Of a stretch of 51,463 bases of DNA, positions 37,313 to 45,717 are shown piece by piece (position 1 is the stretch's first letter; every line of letters begins with the position of its first letter). A program made the translations under genes and the position numbers. The stretch is from an uncultured Clostridia bacterium (GTDB lineage Bacteria > Bacillota > Clostridia > Peptostreptococcales > Anaerovoracaceae), in contig CALXIZ010000146.1 of the NCBI GenBank assembly GCA_944388495.1, positions 1-51,463 on the forward strand, in the 5' to 3' direction. The notes below the pieces were generated by a model that saw only the letters and a list, made by a program, of their open reading frames with translations, searched no databases and was not told where the DNA came from.

Positions 37313-38765
37313 TGACAGAAGAAGCCGGTATTCCGAGCTCTTCCCGGTATTTCGCAATCGTCCTTCGGGATACCGCGATTCCCTTGATCAGAATCGCTTC
37401 TGCGATCGAACGGTCGCTTAGAGGAGACGTCCGGTCCTCTCCCTCCACGAGTTTGAGAATCAGAGTCTTCAGACCCTCGGATGTCGCCGACTGCCCTTCC
37501 GCTCCGAAAAATCCCGATGTTCCGGAAAAGAAATAACGCAGCTCAAAGATCCCCTGAGAACACTGAAGATACTTTCCGTTTACCGTACGGCTGACCGTGG
37601 ACTCATGAACATCCGTCTTTTCCGCGATCTGCTTCATCGTCATCGGCTTCAGCCATGCTGTTCCTTTTTCAAAAAACTCCCTCTGCTCCTCCACGATCGC
37701 CGAAACGACCTTTCTGATCGTTTCTCTTCGGTGTTCGATGCTGCGGATCAGCCAGGAAGCGTCATTCAGCCGGCCGGTCAGAAAAGAGACCACTCCGGGA
37801 TCGCGTCCGGTATCTTCCATCATCTTTCTGTAATCGCTGCGTATGATCAGACGCGGAGCGGTATGGCTGTTTATTCTGACCTGATAACGGTTTTCTGTCC
37901 GTTCCACTGTGACGTCCGGCACGATGTAGCCTGCCGTACCTGCGGAAAAGAAATTCCGCCCCGGCTTCGGCTCCAGAGAACGGATCAGTTCGGCGGAGTC
38001 CCGGACTTCCTCCGCTGTCATGCCGACAGAGCGTGCCACTACGGAAAACCTGCCGCGCGCGATATCCTCCAGATGTCTGTCAATAATCCGGCTGAGCCTG
38101 TCGTTCAGCCTGCCTATCGCATCAAGCTGGATTTTCATGCTCTCCCGCAGATCCGAAGCAGCCACTCCCGGCGGATCGAACGTCCAGATCAGCCTTCTCG
38201 CCTCTTCCACGTCCTCTTTTCCGATTCCGAGCTGCCCCGCAATCTCTTCCGGAGAAAAGGTCAGATATCCGTTTTCGTCCAGAGTCTGAATGATATAAGC
38301 AGCCGTCGCTTTCTTCAGATAAGGCCCGTCACAGAAGTCCAGCTGGCTTAAAAGATTTTCTTCCAGTGTCAGTTCATCTGTGGAGCCGAACTCAAACGAC
38401 CGCGGTCCTGTATCCTGAAACGCTCCGCTTACACGGTATCTGCCGTATTCGGGATCATAATCGTATCCGCCGTATTCGCTGACTTCTGAGCTGTACCAGT
38501 CATACTCCCCGCCGTCTCCCTCATACTCGTCCGTTTCCTTTTCCTCCTGCGGATTCATGATCCGGTCCGCATCCACCATCTGATGAATCGACGATTCCTC
38601 CTCGCCGAAATCGAGAACCGGGTTTTCCGTCATTTTTTCGGAAATGAAATCCGCCAGTTCACTGCTGGTGAACTGCAGAAGGTTCAGAGACTGGATCATT
38701 TCAGTACTCAGGATCAGTTTCTGTGTCTGTTCCGTTTTTAATTGATTTCCCAGAATCAGTTCCAT
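37293..38765 (-). CDS. rpoN: RNA polymerase sigma-54 factor
   Basis: Alternative sigma factor that recognises -24/-12 promoters and needs an activator ATPase. 490 residues: region I rich in Gln and Leu (QKLILSTEMIQSLNLLQ), acidic region II, core-binding domain, helix-turn-helix near 385, and the RpoN box RRTIAKYR (467-474). Heads the glycolytic run, as in Clostridium. No activator gene is in the window. Confidence 0.97.
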   Translation of the reverse strand: MELILGNQLKTEQTQKLILSTEMIQSLNLLQFTSSELADFISEKMTENPVLDFGEEESSIHQMVDADRIMNPQEEKETDEYEGDGGEYDWYSSEVSEYGGYDYDPEYGRYRVSGAFQDTGPRSFEFGSTDELTLEENLLSQLDFCDGPYLKKATAAYIIQTLDENGYLTFSPEEIAGQLGIGKEDVEEARRLIWTFDPPGVAASDLRESMKIQLDAIGRLNDRLSRIIDRHLEDIARGRFSVVARSVGMTAEEVRDSAELIRSLEPKPGRNFFSAGTAGYIVPDVTVERTENRYQVRINSHTAPRLIIRSDYRKMMEDTGRDPGVVSFLTGRLNDASWLIRSIEHRRETIRKVVSAIVEEQREFFEKGTAWLKPMTMKQIAEKTDVHESTVSRTVNGKYLQCSQGIFELRYFFSGTSGFFGAEGQSATSEGLKTLILKLVEGEDRTSPLSDRSIAEAILIKGIAVSRRTIAKYREELGIPASSVRRRREP

Positions 38766-38929
38766 CTTCTTCCTCTTATCTGATCAAATTTCTGAAACGC
38801 AAAACAAAAAACATTGATCTTACGCCGTTTCATATAGAACCCCGGCAAAACACAGAAAAACGCCGGCTTTCTCTGACGGCTCTGACAACTCTTCCGCCGT
38901 CGCCGCCGGTCATTTTAATCTTATTATTC

Positions 38930-38938
38930 ATTATAGCA
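38930..38938 (-). promoter_or_regulatory. Extended -10 promoter for rpoN-pgk-tpiA-eno
   Basis: TGCTATAAT on the minus strand (extended -10). The nearest -35-like element, TTGTTT, is only 14 bases away. Gives a leader of about 160 nt with GC-rich inverted repeats. Confidence 0.55.
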
Positions 38939-38997
38939 TAAAATAGCATAAACAATTTATGAAATATACCACTATGCAAACCCTCCGGCATTCTCCG

Positions 38998-39483
38998 TCA
39001 GACGAGCCCGGGAAAACCGTTCTGGCGCAGCGCTTCATACAGCAGAACCGCTACGGAATTCGAGAGATTCAGAGAGCGGAGATCTGTATCGTCGCCCATC
39101 GGAATACGTACGGCAGTATCCGGATGACGGGCGATCAGGTCTTTCGGAAGGCCCGCCGTCTCTCTTCCGAAGAGAAGAAAAGCTCCCTTTTCATAGGTGA
39201 CATCTGTATATCTGACGCCTCCGTGTGTCGTGGCGAGATACAGTTTTTCCTTTCCGTATTTTTTCATGAATTCGTCCAGATTTTCGTGCACTTCCAGATC
39301 GAGATGATCCCAGTAATCGAGTCCCGCGCGCCTGACAGCTCTGTCATCGATGGAAAATCCGAGCGGCTTTACCAGATGAAGCTTCGCTCCGGTAATCGCA
39401 CAGGTACGCGAAATATTTCCCGTATTGGGCGGAATCTCAGGTTCTACCAGAACCACGTGAAACGGACATTTTTTCTCCTGCAT
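38998..39483 (-). CDS. trmL: tRNA (cytidine(34)-2'-O)-methyltransferase TrmL
   Basis: SPOUT-class methyltransferase that modifies the wobble ribose of certain tRNA-Leu. 161 residues with PPNTGNISR (18-26), the trefoil knot LLFGRETAGLP and the C-terminal IPMGDDTDLRSLNLSNSVAVLLYEA. Start ATG 39483 has AAAGG upstream; an upstream TTG adds an atypical 24 residues. Divergent from the SEC-C gene. No terminator was seen before the rpoN promoter, so it may read into rpoN. Confidence 0.95.
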   Translation of the reverse strand: MQEKKCPFHVVLVEPEIPPNTGNISRTCAITGAKLHLVKPLGFSIDDRAVRRAGLDYWDHLDLEVHENLDEFMKKYGKEKLYLATTHGGVRYTDVTYEKGAFLLFGRETAGLPKDLIARHPDTAVRIPMGDDTDLRSLNLSNSVAVLLYEALRQNGFPGLV

Positions 39484-39526
39484 CTTCTTTACCGCCTTTC
39501 TCTGCAGATTTTTTCCGCTGTTTTTC

Positions 39527-39555
39527 AGGATAACAATATTGCTGACTTCTGTCAA
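39527..39555 (-). promoter_or_regulatory. Promoter for trmL
   Basis: TTGACA (39555-39550), 17-base spacer, TATCCT (39532-39527). Its -35 is within ten bases of the -10 of the opposite promoter, so the two RNA polymerases would compete. Confidence 0.7.
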
Positions 39556-39560
39556 ATCTT

Positions 39561-39570
39561 ATGATATAAT
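39561..39570 (+). promoter_or_regulatory. Extended -10 promoter for the SEC-C gene
   Basis: ATGATATAAT: perfect TATAAT (39565-39570) with TGA before it; no good -35. The ATG follows 35 bases later. Confidence 0.6.
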
Positions 39571-39605
39571 GTACGCCGCAAACGATAGTGAAGGAGAAAA
39601 AAGAT

Positions 39606-40106
39606 ATGGCATTGTATCAGGATTGGGTCAGTCTTTATGAAAACCAGACCCAGGACAGTTTCAGAGATTTCTGGAGCCGTTACTCTGCGGCCGAGACGGT
39701 GATCTACAGCTCTATCCTCGCTGATCCGTCGGTAAAGATGAAAGGCACCGTCAGAGAGCAGGCGGAAAAGCTCGGCGTAGATAAGGTTCTCTTCATGGGA
39801 TTTTTAGACGGCATCAATGACAGTCTGCGTCAGAAGCTCGAGATCGAGGATATGACAGAGGATTCCGAATTTGAACTGGATATCGATCCCGAAAAACTCT
39901 ACTTTAATATGCTCGACGCCAAAGCGGACTATCTGTATACGCTTCCGGAGTGGGATTCGATTCTCAGCGAAGAGAAAAGAGCCGAAATCACAAAAGCCTA
40001 CCGCCGTTCGAAGACAGTCGTCAAAGAGCCGAAAATCGGAAGAAACGATCTCTGTCCGTGCGGCAGCGGAAAAAAATACAAAAAGTGCTGCGGAAAAAAT
40101 CTTTAA
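39606..40106 (+). CDS. SEC-C motif zinc-finger protein
   Basis: 166-residue protein of unknown function ending in a SEC-C zinc finger ([13 protein letters not shown], about 150-162), the motif found at the end of SecA. The helical N-terminal part ([16 protein letters not shown]) matches the unnamed family common in Clostridia. The finger suggests binding to ribosome, SecB-like or nucleic-acid partners, but this is inference. ATG 39606 follows AAGGAG; GTG 39588 has no site. Its own promoter is divergent from trmL, and it ends at a shared terminator. Confidence 0.85.
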   Translation: MALYQDWVSLYENQTQDSFRDFWSRYSAAETVIYSSILADPSVKMKGTVREQAEKLGVDKVLFMGFLDGINDSLRQKLEIEDMTEDSEFELDIDPEKLYFNMLDAKADYLYTLPEWDSILSEEKRAEITKAYRRSKTVVKEPKIGRNDLCPCGSGKKYKKCCGKNL

Positions 40107-40149
40107 CGCCGGACAGCACTGAAAATTTCCGTCTTCTGCAGACTCATCA

Positions 40150-40190
40150 AAAAAACAGCGTTTTCCGAAAAAGGAAAAACGCTGTTTTTT
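40150..40190. terminator. Bidirectional terminator between convergent genes
   Basis: ACAGCGTTTTCC pairs with GGAAAAACGCTGT (one bulged A), flanked by A6 and T6. Serves the SEC-C gene and the MFS exporter. Confidence 0.88.
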
Positions 40191-41614
40191 CATTGTCTCT
40201 TTCGCTCCTTTTTTCCGCTTCTGACACCGAAAATTCCGATCAGAAGCAGAATCACCGTCACGCCTCCCATACACAAAAAGGCGACATTGATCCCGTGCAT
40301 AGACGCTTCCGCGCCATAACTCCGCACGGATTTTTCCGACACGACAGACATGACTGTCACAAAGACTGCCGTTCCGACCGCTCCTGCCACTGTGCGCAGC
40401 GATGTCAGAAGAGCTGTGCCGTGAGCTGTCAGATCCCCCGGTATGCTTTCCGTTCCCCAGGTGACGAGCGGCATCATGAGAAAACCGACCGATACACTGC
40501 GCAGCACATTCCACAGCGCCGCCACGACAACCGGCGTTTCCGTACGAATGAAAAACATCCCGAGACAGCTCAGAAGCATCGACACCGATCCGGCAGCGAA
40601 CAGAATCTTTATTCCCAGCCTGTCATACATTCTTCCGGCGAAAGGACTGATAAATGCCATCATGGCGGAGCCCGGCAGTACGATCAGTCCCGAGACGGTC
40701 GCGGAATACCCCATGACAGACTGCGCATACAGCGGCATGAGCACGGAGGAACCCATCATCACAAAATACAGAAGCATGCTCCCCGCAACACTGAGGAAAT
40801 AATTTCTGTTTTTCAGAATTCTCAGCTCCAGAAACGGCTGTCCGATATGTAGCTGACGAAAGGAAAAGACAGCTGCGGCAACGGCGCCCGTCAGCAGCAC
40901 GGGCAGTACCTGCGGACTGAAAAAGCTGTAATTTCCGATATTTCCGACTCCCAGTGTAATTCCGCCGAAAGCCAGTATACTGATGAGAAAGGACGGCACA
41001 TCGAATTTTTTTTCCGATGTCTCGAGCACATCATCGAAGACACACCAGGCTGTGATCAGCGCCGCAGTCATGATCACAGCCGCAATGGCAAAGATCATCC
41101 TCCAGCTGAAAAGATCGACGATAAAGCCGGCCACTGTCGGCGCGATGACAGGCGCGGCTCCGATCGACAGGCCGTACCAGCCCATCGCCGTCCCCCGTTC
41201 CTCTGCCGGATAAATCGACAGGATAATGACCTGAGCCATCGAGGACAGAATCCCGCTTCCCACAGCCTGCAGGATCCTGGCCGCCATGACAGTCGGAAAA
41301 CCAGGCGCCGCGATACAGAACACAAGCCCTGCGATAAAGACGGTTATTCCCGACAGATACAGACGACGCGTGGGAAAACGGGTTATCAGAAAAGCGGTCA
41401 GCGGCATGATGACCGCCATGGCGAGAGAATACCCACTGGTCAGCCACTGCCCCGTGGTAACGCTAATTTCCAGATCCTCTGTCACAGCCGGCAGCGCCGT
41501 CGTCAGCGCGGTAGCCAGCATCGATGACGCGATACATACGATGACGAGATTGATAAAGATCAGCTTCCTTTTCCGTCCGCTGACCGCCGTTTTTTCTCTT
41601 ATTCTTTCCTTCAT
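40190..41614 (-). CDS. MFS drug-efflux-type transporter, DHA2 (EmrB/QacA) family
   Basis: Proton-driven exporter of the 14-helix DHA2 group. About 474 residues, with TM1 TALPAVTEDLEIS (motif D1-like LTTALPAV), TM2-3 loop AFLITRFPTRRLYL (motif A-like), GSGILSSMAQVIILSIYPAEERGTAMG, and GAAPVIAPTVAGFIVDLFSWRMIF (motif C plus the following W-R). Substrate unknown. Start chosen at ATG 41614 (GGAG upstream); an earlier ATG at 41647 lacks a site. Follows lysA past a terminator hairpin. Confidence 0.9.
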   Translation of the reverse strand: MKERIREKTAVSGRKRKLIFINLVIVCIASSMLATALTTALPAVTEDLEISVTTGQWLTSGYSLAMAVIMPLTAFLITRFPTRRLYLSGITVFIAGLVFCIAAPGFPTVMAARILQAVGSGILSSMAQVIILSIYPAEERGTAMGWYGLSIGAAPVIAPTVAGFIVDLFSWRMIFAIAAVIMTAALITAWCVFDDVLETSEKKFDVPSFLISILAFGGITLGVGNIGNYSFFSPQVLPVLLTGAVAAAVFSFRQLHIGQPFLELRILKNRNYFLSVAGSMLLYFVMMGSSVLMPLYAQSVMGYSATVSGLIVLPGSAMMAFISPFAGRMYDRLGIKILFAAGSVSMLLSCLGMFFIRTETPVVVAALWNVLRSVSVGFLMMPLVTWGTESIPGDLTAHGTALLTSLRTVAGAVGTAVFVTVMSVVSEKSVRSYGAEASMHGINVAFLCMGGVTVILLLIGIFGVRSGKKERKRQ

Positions 41615-41660
41615 TACTTTCTGCTCCGCTCGTATCCGTTTCTTCATTTTCAAAGTTTTT

Positions 41661-41693
41661 CAAACAGAAACGGGCGAGATTTTTCTCACCCGT
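41661..41693 (-). terminator. Terminator after lysA
   Basis: ACGGGTGAG pairs with CTCGCCCGT (one G-U) around AAAAAT on the minus strand, then TTTCTGTTTG. It partly separates lysA from the MFS gene. Confidence 0.65.
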
Positions 41694-41702
41694 CATTTTC
41701 CG

Positions 41703-42962
41703 CTACAGCTCGAGGCTGATCATATCCTCATAAGTTTCTCTTCTGGCCGCAAGGCGCGCCTTTCCTTCGTTCACCACGACGACCGCCGGCTTCGGCACTC
41801 TGTTGTAGTTATTTGCCATCGAATGATTATAGGCTCCCGTGCACAAGACGGCGATATGATCACCGCGCGAAAGCTCCGGAAGCATCACATCCCAGGCCAG
41901 AATATCCCCCGATTCACAGCATTTGCCTGCGACAGTCACTTTCCTGTCATACGGCAGATCCGCTTTTTCCACGGCTCTGACCTCATATTCCGCTCCGTAA
42001 AGCGCCGGACGCGGATTGTCCGGATAACCGCCGTTTATGCCGATATACGTTCTTCCCGCGGCATTCGTCTTCACAGCTCCTACCTCATATACCGTAATCC
42101 CCGCCTCACTGACGACCCACCGTCCGGGCTCGATCGTCACTGTAGGTCTGGTCATGCCGTTTTTACGGCAGAAGTCCTCAATCTTTTCCATCACAGGATC
42201 CATAAAATAGGAAAGCTTCGGCCTTTCCGGATCTCCCGCATACTGTACTCCGAATCCGCCGCCGCAGTTGATCTCTCCGGCTTCATAACCCGTCTGCTCT
42301 CTGAGCCTGAAAAGCATGTCCAGAATGATCTGTGCAGCCATGATATGAGAAGAATTATCGTGCAGCTGAGATCCCACATGATAGTGAAAACCGCGCAGAT
42401 CGATATTCGGTGAATTCTGCGCCTGCTGCGCCGCGCCGCCGAGAATCTCCTCCACGGAAAACCCGAACTTCGAATCCAGCTGACCTGTAGAGATATACTC
42501 GTGTGTGTGGCTGTCTACTCCCGGCGTCACACGCAGAAGCACGGATGAAACGACACCGGCCTCACCCGACAGGCGGTCGAGCAGAGCCAGTTCCGAGAGA
42601 TTGTCCACGACGATCGTTCCCACACCTGCGTCCAGTGCCTCTCTCAGCTCCTGTTCACTTTTCGTATTTCCGTGAAATTCTATCACAGCCGGATCATAGC
42701 CTGCCTTCAGAGCCGCATACAGCTCGCCGCCCGATACGACGTCCAGGCCGATGCCCTCCGAAGCGACGATTCTCAGAACTTCAAGTATCTGACATGCTTT
42801 GCTGGCATAAACAGCTTTCGTATTCTCATACCGGTCCAGAAAGTCACGTTTCATTTCTCTGCACCGTTCTCTGATATTCTCTTCGGATACGATGTAAAGC
42901 GGCGTTCCGTATACGGCCGCCAGTTCTGACACATCGCAGCCGTAAAACGACATAGTGCCCAT
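41703..42962 (-). CDS. lysA: Diaminopimelate decarboxylase
   Basis: PLP enzyme of fold type III that makes lysine from meso-diaminopimelate, the last step of the pathway. 419 residues: PLP lysine at Lys55 in YASKACQ, GGGFGVQY phosphate loop, EPGRWVV, CCESGD with the catalytic Cys, and GAYNHSM. It uses the product of DapF. ATG 42962 is preceded by AGAGGA. It lies between nth and the MFS exporter. Confidence 0.97.
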   Translation of the reverse strand: MGTMSFYGCDVSELAAVYGTPLYIVSEENIRERCREMKRDFLDRYENTKAVYASKACQILEVLRIVASEGIGLDVVSGGELYAALKAGYDPAVIEFHGNTKSEQELREALDAGVGTIVVDNLSELALLDRLSGEAGVVSSVLLRVTPGVDSHTHEYISTGQLDSKFGFSVEEILGGAAQQAQNSPNIDLRGFHYHVGSQLHDNSSHIMAAQIILDMLFRLREQTGYEAGEINCGGGFGVQYAGDPERPKLSYFMDPVMEKIEDFCRKNGMTRPTVTIEPGRWVVSEAGITVYEVGAVKTNAAGRTYIGINGGYPDNPRPALYGAEYEVRAVEKADLPYDRKVTVAGKCCESGDILAWDVMLPELSRGDHIAVLCTGAYNHSMANNYNRVPKPAVVVVNEGKARLAARRETYEDMISLEL

Positions 42963-43030
42963 AACTTCTTTCCTCTTCTTCTATTTCAAGTCTTTTTTCC
43001 GGCCGCCGCCTTTTTCCGCTTTCCGGGCCG

Positions 43031-43693
43031 TCATATTTTTTTCAGGCAGATCTCCGTCAGCGGACATTCCGCGCACTCCGGATTTCTCGCCGCACAGACC
43101 AGCCGGCCGTGCCAGATCAGACGGTGATGGTTCACCGTCCACTGATCGCGCGGAATCGTCTCCATCAGAGCTTTTTCCGTGGAGACGACATCCTTTTCGT
43201 CGACGAGACCGATTCTGTTCGAGACGCGGAAAACATGCGTGTCCACCGCGATGCGCGGATGTCCGAATCCCACCGACATCACGACGTTGGCCGTCTTTCT
43301 GCCCACCCCCGGAAGTTCCTCCAGGAGTTTCTGATCCTCCGGCACCTGTCCGCCGTACTTTTCCATAAGCATTCTGCTCATGGAAATGATGTTTTTCGCC
43401 TTCGACCGGTACATTCCGATCGGTCTCAGAATCCGCTGAAGCTTTTCCTCATCATATTCGGCCATTTCCGACGCCGTCGGACATATCCGGAAGAGATCTT
43501 CCGTCACCTGATTCACCTTTTTATCCGTCGTCTGGGCCGACAGCGCCACCGCAGTCAGCAGCTGAAAAACACCCGAAAAATTAAGAGCGCATCCGGCATC
43601 CGGGTAGGTATTCTCCAGGATACGCAAAACCTCTTCCGTATCCTGCCTGTCCAGCACTTTCTTTTTCTTCGATTCTTTTTCCGTCGTTGCCAC
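43031..43693 (-). CDS. nth: Endonuclease III (GTG start)
   Basis: DNA glycosylase/AP lyase that removes oxidised pyrimidines. 220 residues with the helix-hairpin-helix LPGVGRKTANVV containing the catalytic Lys, VDTHVFRVSNRIG with the catalytic Asp, and four cluster cysteines in C-x6-C-x2-C-x5-C at the C-terminus. GTG 43693 has GGGAGG nine bases upstream. 21 bases after gntR, probably co-transcribed. Confidence 0.96.
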   Translation of the reverse strand: MATTEKESKKKKVLDRQDTEEVLRILENTYPDAGCALNFSGVFQLLTAVALSAQTTDKKVNQVTEDLFRICPTASEMAEYDEEKLQRILRPIGMYRSKAKNIISMSRMLMEKYGGQVPEDQKLLEELPGVGRKTANVVMSVGFGHPRIAVDTHVFRVSNRIGLVDEKDVVSTEKALMETIPRDQWTVNHHRLIWHGRLVCAARNPECAECPLTEICLKKI

Positions 43694-43714
43694 TTACTGA
43701 TGCCTCCCGGACAT

Positions 43715-44398
43715 TTAAACCTCGTAACTTCGGAAACTTCCGTAGCCGGCACGCTCTTTTGATGCCTCCAGATGCTTTTTAATGACAGCGATCCCGCGGG
43801 GAGCATCTTTCGTCTCCAGTGCCTGCAGAATTTCATAATGTTCTTTCAGAAGATCCTCCATATGATCATATTTTATCTCCGAGGAGATCTGAAACTGCTT
43901 CGTATAATACTGATAGCTCGTCAGAATCTGTGTCAGAAGCCTGTTATGCGAAGCTCTGTACAGAAGCTCGTGAAAGTGAACGTTCTGCTCGGAGGATTTT
44001 TCATATTCCTTCTTGTGTGTATAAAACTCCATCAGTTCATATACATTCCGTATCTCTTCCAGTTCCTCCTGTGTGATGCGTTCGATCGCCCATTCAAAGG
44101 CGAGTACCTCATAGACTTTGCGCATCTCATACATATCCGCCACATCCTGCTCCTCGAAGCCGGTGACAAAAGCCCCCCGGTTCGGGATCATGGCGATCAG
44201 GCCCTCCTGCTCGAGCAGACGGAACGCCTCTCTCACAGGAGTTCTGCTTACATTATATTTATTACATATCCTCTGCTCCGTGAGCTTCTCGCCGTTTTTC
44301 AGCATGCCCTGCAGGATTTCCTCCCGAAGCTTGATAAATATATTGATGGCAAGAGGGAGCCCCGATACTACATCATCTTTTGCATTCTGATAATACAT
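43715..44398 (-). CDS. GntR-family (FadR/FCD) transcriptional regulator
   Basis: Regulator with an N-terminal winged helix (SRTPVREAFRLLEQEGLI, about 51-68) and a C-terminal FCD effector domain (about 85-210), which in relatives binds carboxylates such as citrate or lactate through a metal. 227 residues. ATG 44398 lies 10 bases after AAGGAGG; ATG 44407 is too close. It follows acn and icd, and a perfect GntR-like palindrome overlaps the acn promoter, so a citrate or related acid is a plausible effector. That link is inferred. Confidence 0.9.
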   Translation of the reverse strand: MYYQNAKDDVVSGLPLAINIFIKLREEILQGMLKNGEKLTEQRICNKYNVSRTPVREAFRLLEQEGLIAMIPNRGAFVTGFEEQDVADMYEMRKVYEVLAFEWAIERITQEELEEIRNVYELMEFYTHKKEYEKSSEQNVHFHELLYRASHNRLLTQILTSYQYYTKQFQISSEIKYDHMEDLLKEHYEILQALETKDAPRGIAVIKKHLEASKERAGYGSFRSYEV

Positions 44399-44430
44399 AG
44401 TCTTCATGCCTCCTTATATCCGCCCTTCTG

Positions 44431-44456
44431 AAAACGCAGACCTTACTGCGTTTTTT
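44431..44456. terminator. Terminator after icd
   Basis: AAAACGCAG / CTGCGTTTT with a 6-base loop and T-run on both strands. Lies between icd and gntR; gntR has no clear promoter after it, so read-through is assumed. Confidence 0.75.
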
Positions 44457-44505
44457 CCGCCTCTTCAGAACCGCAAAACAGCCTTCCCGCGCCGGCGAAA
44501 CAGAA

Positions 44506-45639
44506 TCAGAGAGCTTTCAGAACCGCTTCCGTAAATTCTTCTGTCGAGTTTCCTTCTTTCGTACCCGTCATATGCAGCGACGGATCAGCGGCTGCGATAT
44601 CCACCGCTTTTCTCAGCCGGTCCGCCTCAGCGGCAAAGCCGATATGGCGGAGCATCAGCTCCGCGGCTTTCATCAGACTCTCGGGATTTGCCCTGTCCTG
44701 AATTCCCTCCTGTACCATCCGCGGCGCGCTGCCGTGGATCGCTTCAAACATGGCATAACGGTTTCCGATATTGGCGCTTCCCGCCGTACCGACGCCGCCC
44801 TGAATCTGAGCCGCCTCATCTGTGATGATATCTCCGTACAGATTCGGCATGACAAAGACCTGAAAATCCTTCTGCATCTCTTCGTTGATGAGATTTGCCG
44901 TCATGATGTCGATATACCAGTCCTCTATCCGGATATCCGGATACTCTTCTCCCACTTTATGTACGACCTCCAGGAACTTGCCGTCTGTCTTTTTCATGAT
45001 GTTGGCCTTTGTAACGCATTCCACCCTGTTTTTGCCGTTGGCTCTGGCATATTCAAAGGCCATGCGCGCGATGCGCTCCGTTCCCTGCGTCGTCGTGATC
45101 TTGAAATCGACACACATGTCTTCGCTGACAGCTACGCCGTGGCTGCCGACGATGTACTCTCCCTCTGTGTTCTCACGGAAAAAAGTCCAGTCGATACCGC
45201 GCTCCGGAATGGAAATCGGCCGGACATTTGCGAACAGATCGAGTTCCCTGCGCAAAGCGACATTGGCGCTCTCGAGGTTCGGCATATTCATCGTTTCGTT
45301 CGGAGTCGTCGTAGGACCCTTCAGGAAAACGTGACACTGGCGGATCTGCCCGAGAACTTCCGCCGGCAGCGTCTCTTTCCGCGCGGCGCGGTTTTCCAGT
45401 GTCAGGCCTTCGATCGTTCTCATTTCGACCTTTCCCTGCGCCACATCTTCTCTGAGAATCTCATCGAGCACTCTTCTCGTCTGTTTCATGATCACGGGGC
45501 CGATTCCGTCTCCGTCGACAAAGCCGATGATGATTTTATCCAGCTTTGAATAGTCGATGGCCGGCGGCTCGCTTTTCATCCTCTCCACCCGTTCGAGCTG
45601 CTCTCTGACCAGTTTTTCAAAATCCTGCGTATAGCTCAT
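44506..45639 (-). CDS. icd: Isocitrate dehydrogenase (isocitrate/isopropylmalate family)
   Basis: Oxidatively decarboxylates isocitrate to 2-oxoglutarate. 377 residues, with the family signature NLYGDIITDEAAQIQGGVGTA, the substrate loop SANVALRRELDLFANVRP, and the FRENTEGEY motif. Adjacent aconitase supports isocitrate rather than isopropylmalate as substrate. Cofactor (NAD or NADP) is not certain. Follows acn by 78 bases. Confidence 0.92.
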   Translation of the reverse strand: MSYTQDFEKLVREQLERVERMKSEPPAIDYSKLDKIIIGFVDGDGIGPVIMKQTRRVLDEILREDVAQGKVEMRTIEGLTLENRAARKETLPAEVLGQIRQCHVFLKGPTTTPNETMNMPNLESANVALRRELDLFANVRPISIPERGIDWTFFRENTEGEYIVGSHGVAVSEDMCVDFKITTTQGTERIARMAFEYARANGKNRVECVTKANIMKKTDGKFLEVVHKVGEEYPDIRIEDWYIDIMTANLINEEMQKDFQVFVMPNLYGDIITDEAAQIQGGVGTAGSANIGNRYAMFEAIHGSAPRMVQEGIQDRANPESLMKAAELMLRHIGFAAEADRLRKAVDIAAADPSLHMTGTKEGNSTEEFTEAVLKAL

Positions 45640-45717
45640 CTGTCTTTCCTCCTGCTTCCCGCTGCCTGCTCCGCAAATCTTCTTTTATTCGAATTCCGTC
45701 CTGATGTCCGCATTCTC

